Of a stretch of DNA of 64,000 nucleotides, positions 35,384 through 44,296 are shown piece after piece; the first letter of the stretch is position 1; each line of letters opens with the position of its first letter. The DNA lies in assembly GCF_050589825.1 (NCBI RefSeq), contig NZ_JBNGOZ010000001.1, positions 124,001-188,000 of the forward strand. The letters run 5' to 3'. The stretch is from Carboxylicivirga longa (GTDB lineage Bacteria; Bacteroidota; Bacteroidia; Bacteroidales; Marinilabiliaceae). The position numbers and the translations under genes were made by a program. The notes under the pieces are model-generated. The model searched no databases, was not told the origin of the DNA, and worked only from the letters and a program-made list of their open reading frames with translations.

Positions 35384-36685
35384 TTAAGAGCCTGCCTGGT
35401 TATTTTTTCGGGCAGGCTTTTTTAATGCAATAGAAAGCACAACTGTTAGTCCCATCAGATAGGGATAAAACAGGTAGCTCATTATATCGAAAGGGCTGAG
35501 TGTGCCGGCGGCGAGGCCAACTGCTGCCAATATTTGAGCGCCGTAGGGCAGTATGCCCTGCACCAAACACGATGCTGTGTCCATCAGACTGGCAGATCGT
35601 CGGGGGCTGATGGAGAACCGTTCGGCAATGTCCTTGACAATGGAGCCCGACATTAAGATGGCAATGGTGTTGTTGGCCGTAAACACATTGATCAGGCCGG
35701 TCATGGTAACAATACTGAATTCGGCTCCTCTACTGCCCTTTGTGCGTTTACCAATGTGTTTAATTAGATAATCGATACCGCCATTGAGTCGCACTACATG
35801 AACAATGCCGCCCACCAGTAAGGACACCATTATTATCTCTGCCATACCCATCATACCATTGCTGATGGAGGAGAAAAGCGACCAGATAGTAAAATCGCCA
35901 TTGATCAGGCCGATGGTGCCGGTTAGTACAATGCCCAGACCCAATACCAGAAACACATTCATGCCCAGAGCAGCAGTGAGCAGCACGATCAGGTAGGGTA
36001 GTAGTTTAATGCCGTCGATAAGGGTAATGCTGACATTGGGGGCGCTCTCTTTCGAGGGGATGAGGGTGTAGATTAGGATGGAGACCAGTGCGGCGGGAAC
36101 CACCAGCTTTATATTGGCCTTAAATTTATCTTTCATCTGGCAGTTTTGGGTGCGGGTGGCGGCAATAGTAGTATCGGATATGATGGATAGGTTATCGCCA
36201 AACATGGCACCGCCAATGGTGGCTCCTACAGTAATGGCCGGGTGAATGCCCAGCGCTTCAGCCAGGCCGATGGCTACCGGTACAACTGCTACCACGGTGC
36301 CTACCGAGGTGCCTACCGATAGGGAGATAAAGCAGCTGATAACGAATAGGCCGGCCAGTAATATCTCGCTGGGTAAAAAATACAGACCAATGGCCACGGT
36401 GGAATCAACAGCTCCCATGGTTTTGGCCAGGTTGGCAAAGGCGCCGGCCAGCATGAAGATCAGGCACATCATCACAATTCCTGAATGCCCCATGCCTTTG
36501 GAAAACTCTTCCATTTTGCTTGCTGTTGTATTTCCGGGCGCCATGAAAAGAGCAATAAAGGCGGCAATGAGAAAGGGTATGATGATGGGCATTTTATAAA
36601 AATCACCACTGACCAGTCCGGGTGCCAGGTATATAACGATGAATACCCCTATTGGTAACAGGGCTTTGGCTTTTAAATCTTTCAT
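35384..36685 (-). CDS. NhaC-family Na+/H+ antiporter
   Basis: The protein has 433 residues from MKDLKAKALL (36685), with about eleven transmembrane helices. Recognisable blocks are SVGTSVGTVVAVVPVAIGLA, VGATIGGAMFGDNLSIISDT and NVFTANNTIAILMSGSIVKD, which are characteristic of the NhaC superfamily (helix pairs with Asp/Thr). It likely exchanges Na+ or an amino-acid-type substrate for H+; MleN-type malate/lactate antiporters share the fold, so the cargo is not certain. It stands alone. Its end carries the hflC terminator stem. Confidence 0.88.
   Translation of the reverse strand: MKDLKAKALLPIGVFIVIYLAPGLVSGDFYKMPIIIPFLIAAFIALFMAPGNTTASKMEEFSKGMGHSGIVMMCLIFMLAGAFANLAKTMGAVDSTVAIGLYFLPSEILLAGLFVISCFISLSVGTSVGTVVAVVPVAIGLAEALGIHPAITVGATIGGAMFGDNLSIISDTTIAATRTQNCQMKDKFKANIKLVVPAALVSILIYTLIPSKESAPNVSITLIDGIKLLPYLIVLLTAALGMNVFLVLGLGIVLTGTIGLINGDFTIWSLFSSISNGMMGMAEIIMVSLLVGGIVHVVRLNGGIDYLIKHIGKRTKGSRGAEFSIVTMTGLINVFTANNTIAILMSGSIVKDIAERFSISPRRSASLMDTASCLVQGILPYGAQILAAVGLAAGTLSPFDIMSYLFYPYLMGLTVVLSIALKKPARKNNQAGS
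35389..35424 (+). terminator. Intrinsic terminator after hflC
   Basis: AGCCTGCC (35389-35396) pairs with GGCAGGCT (35411-35418), followed by T residues. It lies within the last codons of the convergent NhaC-type gene. Confidence 0.75.
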
Positions 36686-36898
36686 TAATGTGGTTTTTGT
36701 TTTGCGCTGCAATATTACTAAAAATACAGGCGAAAGTGATTGTTATTGTGGTATGATCAATTCATAGGAGGAGAGTAGTAAACAAAAATTAACATTTTTG
36801 CACTATATCCTGTGGCAGGCTAAATAATAATTATAACTTGTCCCCTGACTTTTACAAACCTAGCTGTTAATATTATTTTATTCACTAAATCCAAATCT

Positions 36899-37330
36899 AT
36901 GAAGAGTGTAATTAACTTTATTAACACGGCTTCAGCAAAAACCGAAGATTGGGCTTTGCTGGCTATGCGTTTAACTTTGGCCTATGGATTTTATGATCCT
37001 GCCATTCGCAAATTTGGCAATATTCCCGCTACGGCAGAATGGTTTGCAAGTCTGCATTACCCATTGCCAACCGTTAGTGTATTGCTTGCCGGTGCCGTTG
37101 AGTTTGCTGGTTTTTTCCTATTGATGTTAGGATTCTTCACGCGCTATATTAGTATCCCTCTTATGTTTATTATGTTGTTGGCCATCTTTACGGTGCACTT
37201 GGGTAATGGTTTTTCAGCTGCCGATGGTGGCTTTGAAGTTCCTTTGTACTATTTGGTTATGTTATTTGTTTTGTTCAGCAAGGGGCCGGGTCGTTTTAGT
37301 ATCGACGAGGCTATCGTTAATAAAATATAA
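36899..37330 (+). CDS. DoxX family membrane protein
   Basis: The protein has 143 residues with four transmembrane helices. It has the DoxX landmarks WALLAMRLTLAYGFYDPAIR, a polar stretch with the short FGNIPATAEWFA segment, VLLAGAVEFAGFFLLMLGFF and the last helix LVMLFVLFSKGPG ending RFSIDEAI. DoxX proteins are poorly characterised; some act in quinone or redox processes or in sulfur metabolism. The gene is single. Confidence 0.88.
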   Translation: MKSVINFINTASAKTEDWALLAMRLTLAYGFYDPAIRKFGNIPATAEWFASLHYPLPTVSVLLAGAVEFAGFFLLMLGFFTRYISIPLMFIMLLAIFTVHLGNGFSAADGGFEVPLYYLVMLFVLFSKGPGRFSIDEAIVNKI

Positions 37331-37443
37331 AAGCTTCAGTTCTGAAAACTTATCGGATGACTTAGTAGAAGTTTGTATAATCAGTCATCCGATAAGTGCA
37401 CAGTTGTAATCTTGGAAATGGGTGGTACCTGTGGTTATTGCTA

Positions 37444-37504
37444 TTCAACCCACTCCGGGGTTGGTGAATAATGTGTGATGAACGCCACAGGTTGTCACCT
37501 GTGG
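37444..37504. repeat. REP-like palindromic element, copy 1
   Basis: The element has a TTCAACCC...GGGGTTGG half (37444-37465) and the hairpin CCACAGGTTGTCACCTGTGG (37485-37504; 8-bp stem, TGTC loop). A second copy with a compensated base pair is at 43717-43780. Confidence 0.65.
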
Positions 37505-37546
37505 CTATAGATATTTGAATGACTAAATTCACAACCTTACAAACGC

Positions 37547-37577
37547 AAAAAAGGCCATCTCATTTGAGATAGCCTTT
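37547..37577 (-). terminator. Intrinsic terminator of the tRNA operon
   Basis: A 12-bp stem (37550-37561 with 37566-37577, one wobble) with an ATTT loop is followed on the minus strand by six T residues. It lies 8 bases past the tRNA-Thr. Confidence 0.85.
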
Positions 37578-37584
37578 TATTTTG

Positions 37585-37656
37585 AGCCAATGACGAGAAT
37601 TGAACTCGTGACCTCTTCCTTACCAAGGAAGCGCTCTACCCCTGAGCTACATCGGC
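37585..37656 (-). tRNA. tRNA-Thr (GGT anticodon)
   Basis: A 72-nt cloverleaf. The acceptor GCCGATG pairs with CATTGGC, the D arm is GCTC...GAGC, the anticodon stem CTTCC/GGAAG has loop TTGGTAA (anticodon GGT), and the T arm is ACGAG-TTCAATT-CTCGT. CCA is not encoded. Confidence 0.95.
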
Positions 37657-37713
37657 AAATTAAAATCGAATTTTATCAAGTGATACATCCAATTTCAATC
37701 ACTATTAAACCTG

Positions 37714-37786
<73 letters not shown>

Positions 37787-37831
37787 GTATCCCGCTCGTG
37801 TAGCGGGTGTCTGTTGTTCTCAACAGCGATG

Positions 37832-37862
37832 CAAAAGTAAAGCATTTTATAAAGCTTACAAA
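37832..37862 (-). promoter_or_regulatory. Promoter of the tRNA operon
   Basis: On the minus strand TTTG (37862-37859), 19 bases, then TACTTTTG (37839-37832), an exact fit to TTTG-N19-TAnnTTTG. It is 45 bases before tRNA-Gly. Confidence 0.8.
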
Positions 37863-38522
37863 TTTTAGAAGGGATTTTTTTGATGTGAAAACGATTTTTT
37901 TTTGTTCCGCTCTTCTGTTAATGTGTGTGCCTGTTTTTGTGTGATATTCGCAACGTGCTCATGGACAATTACTCACCCTTTCAAATATCCGGAAAACTGC
38001 CACTGTTGTGCCCTGCGTGATTTTTTGCGACAGATAATAAATTTGGCTTCGGATAATTTATAAGGGTAGTTTCGACTTGGAGAGTTGCCCCAGATCTCCA
38101 TTCATTTTATTCAATAGTATTTTTACTGTAGCTTTTATGAATAGCTCCGCATTTTGCGGCATTGTAGAAGATATGCGAAGAAAAAGAGAATTTAGGTTCT
38201 GGCTGCTTCCCTCATCCAACGGCCCTTTATGGCCTACAATCGTCGAACTCTTCCAACTAAGAACTATGTGAAATTAGATGCGCAAATACTAATTTGCAGT
38301 GATACAATATTCGTTCTTTACGGCAATTTCATCTTGCTTTATGGGTCATCAAACAAGGCCGATTCAAGTGCACACATGATATTACCACTTGATGTCATCT
38401 GGTATTAAAATTTTGTGATGCCTCTCTTGTTGATTCATCCTATGTGGGCCTTAAAGCAAGGGTAGGAACATTTATTTACCTTTTCAGAACAATGGCACGA
38501 GCAGATTTAATAAAGGTCTTTG
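37863..38522. other. Long intergenic region without a recognised gene
   Basis: About 660 bases between the tRNA promoter and the GH20 promoter. Small open frames (for example 38077-38271) resemble no known protein. A short hairpin CCGCATTTTGCGG lies near 38145. It could hold an unrecognised small RNA or a decayed gene. Confidence 0.35.
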
Positions 38523-38530
38523 TAGTTTTG
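38523..38530 (+). promoter_or_regulatory. Bacteroidota -7 box (TAGTTTTG)
   Basis: TAGTTTTG matches TAnnTTTG and ends 22 bases before the GH20 ATG, at the head of the three-gene glycan operon. Confidence 0.5.
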
Positions 38531-38552
38531 TGTGACAATTAATATATCTGCA

Positions 38553-40820
38553 ATGAATAAATTTATTTTTAGTATTTCGTTGATGCTGCTGCTAATAAGC
38601 TGCCGAGAGACGGAAGTGATCGAGACCTATAGTATTATTCCACAACCTAATTCGCTGCGTTATGCCGATGAATATCTAACGAGTGATAAGACTTTTAACC
38701 TGCAGGCCAATCATGCCGAAGGGGTCACTTTGCGCGATGTACTGATGAGCAAAGCCGATCAGTACGCCCTTACTTTCAGCCAGGGGAGTGATGCTACCCC
38801 CTTATTGCTAATGTACGATGCTTCCCTGTCGAACGAAGCCTATCGCTTAGTGGTGGATACTGAAAAAATAACGATATCGGCCTCTTCTCAAGCGGGCTGG
38901 TTATACGGTTTTCATAGTGTGGTGCAGATGCTTCCTGTGGGCGATGCCGGTACTTTCCAACTGCGCTGCGGCACCATTGAGGATGCGCCTCGTTTTGTCT
39001 ACCGCGGCATGCACCTTGATGTGTCGCGTCATTTCTTCGATCTGGAGGAGGTGAAAGAGATGGTGGATCAGATGGTACACTATAAGCTTAATAAGCTGCA
39101 CCTTCATCTCACGGACGATCAGGGGTGGCGACTGCAGATTGATAAATACCCTTTGTTAACACAGATGGGTGCCTGGCGCGAGCACAACGGGCAGGATAGC
39201 ACCTGTCTGGAGAAAGCCGTCGAAGATGCCACCTTTATTATCCCTGAAAAACACTACCGCATCATTAATGGTAAGCGAATGTACGGTGGTTTTTATACCA
39301 AGGCACAGATGAAGGAGCTGATCGATTATTGTCAGCAACGTAACATTGAAATAATTCCTGAGATCGATATTCCCGGTCACTTTAAGGCGGCCATCGATAA
39401 CTATCCTTACCTTTCGTGCAGTGGCGAAGCAGGATGGGGCACGCATTTTTCTTACCCGGCATGTCTGGGAAAGGCAAGCACTTACGAGTTTATCGAGAAT
39501 GTGCTAAGTGAGGTGGCCGAGCTGTTTCCATCGAAATACATTCATATTGGGGGCGATGAGGTAAATAAGGATGAGTGGAAGCGCTGTAAGAAGTGTCAGC
39601 GTGCCATCCGTAAAGCCGGGCTGAAGAATGAACATGAACTGCAATCACACTTTAACCATCATATCGAAGAATTCCTTGCAGCCAAGGGTAAGCAGCTGAT
39701 GGGCTGGGACGAGATTGTGGAAGGTGGCGTTAGCGAGCACTCAACCGTAATGTGGTGGCGCAACTGGGCACCCAATACCATTCGCGATGCTGCTAAAAAC
39801 GGAAATGATGTGATTGTGACTCCTGATTTTGAGTATTATTTCGATTTCACACACGCTGCTACCCCGCTGAGTAAAGTGTATAACTTTGAGCCGGTGCCCG
39901 ATGACTTTACCGAGGCCATGGCTGCCCGCGTGCTGGGGGTTCAGGCCAATATATGGACCGAGGGAATTCCCAATACGGATCGCCTCTACTATCAATCTTT
40001 GCCACGTATGCTGGCCTTGGCCGAGAGTGGATGGACAGCAAAAGATCTGAAGAGCTATAGTAAGTTTGAGGAGCGTTTGCCGCGTCATTATCGTTATTTC
40101 GAAAGTCAGGATCTGTTTTATCATTTGCCTGTATTGGGTGCTTACGAAGATGAAACAGTGTTTATCCAAAATACAGCCTTTCAATTGGAGATACCGCTGG
40201 AGGGTATGACGGTGTATTACACACTGGATGGATCAACGCCCACACAACAATCGGCTGTCTATGAAGGACCCGTGGCTATCGATCAGGCCTGTACCGTGCG
40301 TTTTCGTGCTTATAAAGGCGATGTGTTCAGTAAAATATACGAAGCGAAATACACGCAGCAGACACCAGCTGATGCGGTGGAGGCAAGTGTGCAACCAGGC
40401 TTGCATCGTAGCTATGTAGAAGGGCGTTACTGGAACTGTAAAGACGTGCCCCTGACCAACATTGCCGCTGCGCAGACCCGTGTAGATGACTTTGGCCTGG
40501 GGCAATACGAGGGACAAAGCAACTATGCCCTGGTATTTGAAGGCTATTTCAAAGCGGAAGAAGAAGGGGTTTACACCTTTTATACGAACTCCGATGATGG
40601 CGATCAATTGTCTGTACATGGGAACATTATTGTTGATAATAACCCAAGTCACGGACCGCGTATGCGCCGGGGATCCATTGCTTTAAAAGCCGGTTTGCAT
40701 CCCCTGCAGCTTATCTATTGTCAGATAGGCGGCGGTGCCGTACAGGAAGTTTTTGTGGAAACACCGGGGCAGGAGAAGCGCCTGGTACAACCCGCTGAGC
40801 TATTTTGTAAGATAAATTAA
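38553..40820 (+). CDS. GH20 beta-N-acetylhexosaminidase lipoprotein with PA14 domain
   Basis: The protein has 755 residues from MNKFIFSISL (38553), with lipobox LLISCR. A GH20 N-terminal domain (about 25-145) precedes the catalytic barrel (146-500) with LHLHLTDDQGWRLQI and HIGGDEVNKDEW; D335-E336 are the catalytic pair for substrate-assisted hydrolysis. A chitobiase C-terminal-like domain (VYYTLDGSTPT, about 540-610) and a PA14 domain (about 640-750, FYTNSDDGDQLSVHG) follow. It removes terminal GlcNAc or GalNAc from glycans outside the cell. It starts a run with a CBM9-like lipoprotein (15-base gap) and a fucosidase (18-base gap). Confidence 0.95.
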   Translation: MNKFIFSISLMLLLISCRETEVIETYSIIPQPNSLRYADEYLTSDKTFNLQANHAEGVTLRDVLMSKADQYALTFSQGSDATPLLLMYDASLSNEAYRLVVDTEKITISASSQAGWLYGFHSVVQMLPVGDAGTFQLRCGTIEDAPRFVYRGMHLDVSRHFFDLEEVKEMVDQMVHYKLNKLHLHLTDDQGWRLQIDKYPLLTQMGAWREHNGQDSTCLEKAVEDATFIIPEKHYRIINGKRMYGGFYTKAQMKELIDYCQQRNIEIIPEIDIPGHFKAAIDNYPYLSCSGEAGWGTHFSYPACLGKASTYEFIENVLSEVAELFPSKYIHIGGDEVNKDEWKRCKKCQRAIRKAGLKNEHELQSHFNHHIEEFLAAKGKQLMGWDEIVEGGVSEHSTVMWWRNWAPNTIRDAAKNGNDVIVTPDFEYYFDFTHAATPLSKVYNFEPVPDDFTEAMAARVLGVQANIWTEGIPNTDRLYYQSLPRMLALAESGWTAKDLKSYSKFEERLPRHYRYFESQDLFYHLPVLGAYEDETVFIQNTAFQLEIPLEGMTVYYTLDGSTPTQQSAVYEGPVAIDQACTVRFRAYKGDVFSKIYEAKYTQQTPADAVEASVQPGLHRSYVEGRYWNCKDVPLTNIAAAQTRVDDFGLGQYEGQSNYALVFEGYFKAEEEGVYTFYTNSDDGDQLSVHGNIIVDNNPSHGPRMRRGSIALKAGLHPLQLIYCQIGGGAVQEVFVETPGQEKRLVQPAELFCKIN

Positions 40821-40835
40821 TCAGAAGCATTCAAT

Positions 40836-41933
40836 ATGAAACAGATTATATCATTTTTATCCCTGCTCTTGCTGGCTGCATGTGGTCATGCTGAGGAGGC
40901 CTTAGAAGGGAAGGTTGATTTGCCGCCTTTTCATCCCAAACAGTATGTGTGTTATCGCACTGCAGAAGCTTTAAATATTGATGGTAAGCTGGATGAGGCT
41001 GCCTGGCAGCAAGCGCCCTGGACTGATCTATTCGTTGATATAGAGGGTGATAAAAGGCCGGCTCCTTCGCTGGCTACACGGGCCAAGATGTTGTGGGACG
41101 ATAACTACCTGTACATTGCCGCGTATTTGGAAGAGCCGCACCTATGGGCTACGATTACCGAGCGCGATGCTGTGATTTATTATGACAATGATTTTGAGGT
41201 CTTTATTGATCCTGATGGTGATACGCACGGTTATTACGAGTTTGAAGTGAATGCCTTTAATACCGTGTGGGATCTGATGCTGGCCAAGCCCTATCGCGAT
41301 GGAGGGCCGGCCATCAATCACTGGGATATCAATGGCCTGAAATCGGCTGTTCATCTGCAAGGCACCATCAATCAACCTGATGACCTTGATGAAGGATGGT
41401 CGATAGAGATGGCTTTTCCACTGGATGTGCTTAATGAATATAATGGGGGAGTGCCTGCTAAAGCCGGCAATCAGTGGCGCATTAACTTTAGCCGTGTGCA
41501 GTGGCAGCTCGACGTGAAGGATGGCGAATATGTCAAACGTATTAACCCGGATACCAATAAGTCCTACCCGGAGAACAACTGGGTGTGGTCGCCACAGGGT
41601 TTTATTGCCATGCATCGTCCCGAGACATGGGGTTTCCTGCAATTCTCGGATGTGGAAGCTGGCAAGGGCGAAGAGGCTTTTGTTTTCAATGATGATGAGC
41701 TGGTGAAATGGGAGCTGTACAGCGTCTATCATGCACAGCGTTTATACCGTCATGCCACCGGGCGCTATACCGATGAGCTGACAGCTTTACACAAGCTGAA
41801 GCTGCCCGCAACAAAATATGTGACTTCCCTGGCGGTAACCAATTCCTTGTTCGAGGCCATTGCTACACGACCCGAAAGCGATTATCAGTGGCACATCAAT
41901 AACGAGGGACGCACCTGGAGAACGAAAAAATAA
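40836..41933 (+). CDS. CBM9-like (carbohydrate-binding) lipoprotein
   Basis: The protein has 365 residues, with lipobox LLLAACG. A CBM9/DOMON-type beta sandwich fills about 40-260: ALNIDGKLDEAAWQQAPW, DDNYLYIAAYLEEP, YDNDFEVFIDPDGDTHGYYE, and GNQWRINFSRVQW. No catalytic site is recognised. Such proteins in Bacteroidota often occur with polysaccharide-degrading enzymes and probably bind sugar ends or act as an accessory. Its place between a hexosaminidase and a fucosidase supports a glycan-binding role. Confidence 0.8.
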   Translation: MKQIISFLSLLLLAACGHAEEALEGKVDLPPFHPKQYVCYRTAEALNIDGKLDEAAWQQAPWTDLFVDIEGDKRPAPSLATRAKMLWDDNYLYIAAYLEEPHLWATITERDAVIYYDNDFEVFIDPDGDTHGYYEFEVNAFNTVWDLMLAKPYRDGGPAINHWDINGLKSAVHLQGTINQPDDLDEGWSIEMAFPLDVLNEYNGGVPAKAGNQWRINFSRVQWQLDVKDGEYVKRINPDTNKSYPENNWVWSPQGFIAMHRPETWGFLQFSDVEAGKGEEAFVFNDDELVKWELYSVYHAQRLYRHATGRYTDELTALHKLKLPATKYVTSLAVTNSLFEAIATRPESDYQWHINNEGRTWRTKK

Positions 41934-41951
41934 CATCTTATCTTTATAATT

Positions 41952-43649
41952 ATGAAGCAATTTTTATTACTGATTGGTTTTTTGCTGGCGCTGATGCCTG
42001 CCCAGGCACAAAAAGAAGAGACGGCCAAGCAAAAAGATAAACGCATGGCGTGGTTCAAAGATGCTAAGCTGGGTATCTTCATTCATTATGGTATCTACGC
42101 CGTGAATGGTATCGATGAATCATGGTCGTTTTTTAACGGTTACATCAACTACGACGACTACATGAAGCAGTTGGAAGGTTTTACAGCAAGCAAGTACGAT
42201 GCTGAAGCATGGGCACGGCTAATCAAAGAGAGTGGTGCCAAATATTCGGTGCTCACCACCAAGCATCACGATGGTGTGGCGCTGTGGGATACGGAAACAG
42301 ATCATTACAGCACCGTGAAGCATACACCGTCCGGCAAGGATATAGTGGCTCCTTTCGTGAAGGCCTTGCGCAAGGAGAAACTTAAGGTGGGACTGTATTA
42401 TTCACTCATCGACTGGTCGTACCCCGATTATCCGGCACACCTGCGTAACGAGAAGCGTTACACCGATGATCCCCAGCGCTGGGCGCGCTTCACCGATTTC
42501 TATTTCAAGCAGATGAATGAGCTGTCCGGTCGTTTTAATCCCGACCTGTATTGGTTTGATGGCGACTGGGAGCATTCGGCTGAAGAGTGGAAATCCAGTG
42601 AGCTGCGCGATCTGATGCTGAAATATAATAAGAACATCATTTTGAACAGCCGTCTGCAAGGCTATGGCGATTATGATACGCCCGAGCAAGGCGTGCCCAT
42701 TAACAAGCCTAATAATCCCTATTGGGAACTGTGTATGACCATGAACGACTCATGGGGTTATCAGCACAACGACCATAATTATAAGACACCTTATCAGCTG
42801 ATCCGTATCTTTGTGGATTGTATCAGCATGGGTGGAAACCTCTTGCTGGATATTGGTCCTAAAGCGGATGGCAGTATTCCGCAACCACAGCTCGATATTT
42901 TAAAAGAGTTCGGTCGGTGGACAGGAAAGCACGGTGAGGCCATTTACGGAACACGAGCGGGTATCGATCATAAATATTTCAACGGCCCATCGGCTGTGTC
43001 AAAAGATGGAAAAACACTATATCTGTATATCGATCGTCAACCTAAGCAGCCTGTTATGGTAAGCGGCCTTGATGTAGATATTGATAAGGTTCGTCTGGTG
43101 GGTTCCGATGCGACACTGCCGTACCGTGCAGAGGACAGTTTTCTGGCTATCGATTTGGATGCACAGCAGTGCGACCCAACCATGACGGTTGTTGCTGTTG
43201 ATCTGAAGCAGAGTATCAAGCTGGTAAACCCCGTAACTGCATTGCAGACATTGGAAACCGCCGAGGTGATGAAAGATGAGGCTTGGCGCGAGAAGCATAA
43301 AATTGCTCTTGCCGACATGGGAGAACCCATTCCCGGAGGACACTATAACGGTCCAACAGCCTTGTCGAAAGATAAAACCATTTTGTACCTGATGGTGGAT
43401 GGTAAAAATAACGGTCCCCTAGTGGTTCGTGGTTTGAAGAATAAAATTAACCGCATCTGGGTAGTTGGCAATGGCACTAAATTGAGTCATAAGGTCATTG
43501 GAAAACAGTACTGGAGCGAAGTGCCGGGCATCACTTATATTGATGTGCCGGAAAAAGTACTGGATAAAGACATGACGGTGATTGCCGTACTGCTCGACGG
43601 TAAACTTGACCTGTATCGCGGTAAGGGCCATGTGATTGAGAGTAACTAA
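41952..43649 (+). CDS. GH29 alpha-L-fucosidase
   Basis: The protein has 565 residues with a signal peptide ending at PAQAQ. The GH29 barrel shows WFKDAKLGIFIHYGIYAVNG, YSVLTTKHHDGVALWDTETD, the nucleophile motif YWFDGDWEH (D203) and GGNLLLDIGPKADGSI. The C-terminal part after about 345 holds two beta-sandwich repeats (GPSAVSKDGKTLYLYIDRQP and GPTALSKDKTILYLMVDGKN). It removes alpha-linked L-fucose from fucosylated glycans. It is the last gene of the trio and is followed by a terminator. The acid/base residue is not assigned. Confidence 0.95.
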   Translation: MKQFLLLIGFLLALMPAQAQKEETAKQKDKRMAWFKDAKLGIFIHYGIYAVNGIDESWSFFNGYINYDDYMKQLEGFTASKYDAEAWARLIKESGAKYSVLTTKHHDGVALWDTETDHYSTVKHTPSGKDIVAPFVKALRKEKLKVGLYYSLIDWSYPDYPAHLRNEKRYTDDPQRWARFTDFYFKQMNELSGRFNPDLYWFDGDWEHSAEEWKSSELRDLMLKYNKNIILNSRLQGYGDYDTPEQGVPINKPNNPYWELCMTMNDSWGYQHNDHNYKTPYQLIRIFVDCISMGGNLLLDIGPKADGSIPQPQLDILKEFGRWTGKHGEAIYGTRAGIDHKYFNGPSAVSKDGKTLYLYIDRQPKQPVMVSGLDVDIDKVRLVGSDATLPYRAEDSFLAIDLDAQQCDPTMTVVAVDLKQSIKLVNPVTALQTLETAEVMKDEAWREKHKIALADMGEPIPGGHYNGPTALSKDKTILYLMVDGKNNGPLVVRGLKNKINRIWVVGNGTKLSHKVIGKQYWSEVPGITYIDVPEKVLDKDMTVIAVLLDGKLDLYRGKGHVIESN

Positions 43650-43669
43650 AGCTAAATAATATTGGTTGT

Positions 43670-43713
43670 AAAGGCCTTGAATGATATTCTGTATTGTTCA
43701 AGGCCTTTTTTTT
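43670..43713 (+). terminator. Intrinsic terminator of the GH20-CBM9-GH29 operon
   Basis: AAAGGCCTTGAA (43670-43681) pairs with TTCAAGGCCTTT (43697-43708) and runs into a T tract. It lies 20 bases past the fucosidase stop. Confidence 0.88.
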
Positions 43714-43716
43714 ACC

Positions 43717-43830
43717 TTCAACCCACTTAGGGGTTGGTCGGGATGTGTACGCACATGGTGCCGCAGGTTGTCACCTGCGGTTATTCATATTCAACCCCTC
43801 TGGGTTTGGGTGTGGTTTGCATAAGGAAAG
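43717..43830. repeat. REP-like palindromic element, copy 2, with flanking half repeat
   Basis: TTCAACCC...GGGGTTGG (43717-43737), hairpin CCGCAGGTTGTCACCTGCGG (43761-43780), then TTATTCATATTCAACCC again (43781-43797). It differs from copy 1 by a paired change in the hairpin. Confidence 0.65.
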
Positions 43831-44296
43831 AATCTTTGTTCGTTTGTAGAAACATGATATTCATTTTAAGCTGGAATTAATCCCGAAGGGATTTCATATT
43901 AATAGCCCTGTGCGCAAGACAGGGTATCGGTCATGTTATCATAGCAACTGCAGCGCAGTTGAATACTCCGTGTCTGTTGGCGGTAGAGTTACATTTGATT
44001 ATACTACAGCATTCTTCCCTTTGCTATTGAAAGCAAGGGGAAGTACAGCGCCTAAGGCGGTGGGATGGGGATCAGAGTTTGGTTTTAACTGTGCTTCTAT
44101 CATCACGGCCAAAGCTCATAACCTATTTCTTTGGTGCGCCGCCATAATAGGAGGGTTTAGCGGATGTGTGGCCGAGGTTTTATTGAAGAAGTGCATCAGG
44201 CAGGGGGAGTCGATGTGTGTAAAATTATAAGTGACAAGCCTTGAAATCTTTATAATTTCGTAGTTTTACATCGCTATTAACACTTAATCGAATATT
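43831..44296. other. Intergenic stretch with short hairpins, no credible gene
   Basis: Short palindromes (CCCGAAGGG at about 43881; CAACTGCAGCGCAGTTG near 43951; an AGGGGAAG...GCCTAAGGCGG stretch near 44036) are crowded here. An open frame of 106 codons (43910-44230) spans them and looks fortuitous. Confidence 0.4.

Noticed and set aside
37444..37504. CRISPR-like repeat reading of the palindromic elements
   Set aside because: There is only one copy per site, no regular spacers and no cas genes.
38077..38271. A 64-codon open frame upstream of the GH20 gene
   Set aside because: No recognisable domain, odd residue composition, and no promoter box at a suitable distance.
38553..43649. Calling the glycan genes a full polysaccharide utilisation locus
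   Set aside because: There is no SusC/SusD pair, no sulfatase and no hybrid two-component or ECF regulator beside them.
43910..44230. A 106-codon open frame between the fucosidase and serB
   Set aside because: It spans several short palindromes, has no family resemblance or promoter, and its composition is that of repeat DNA.
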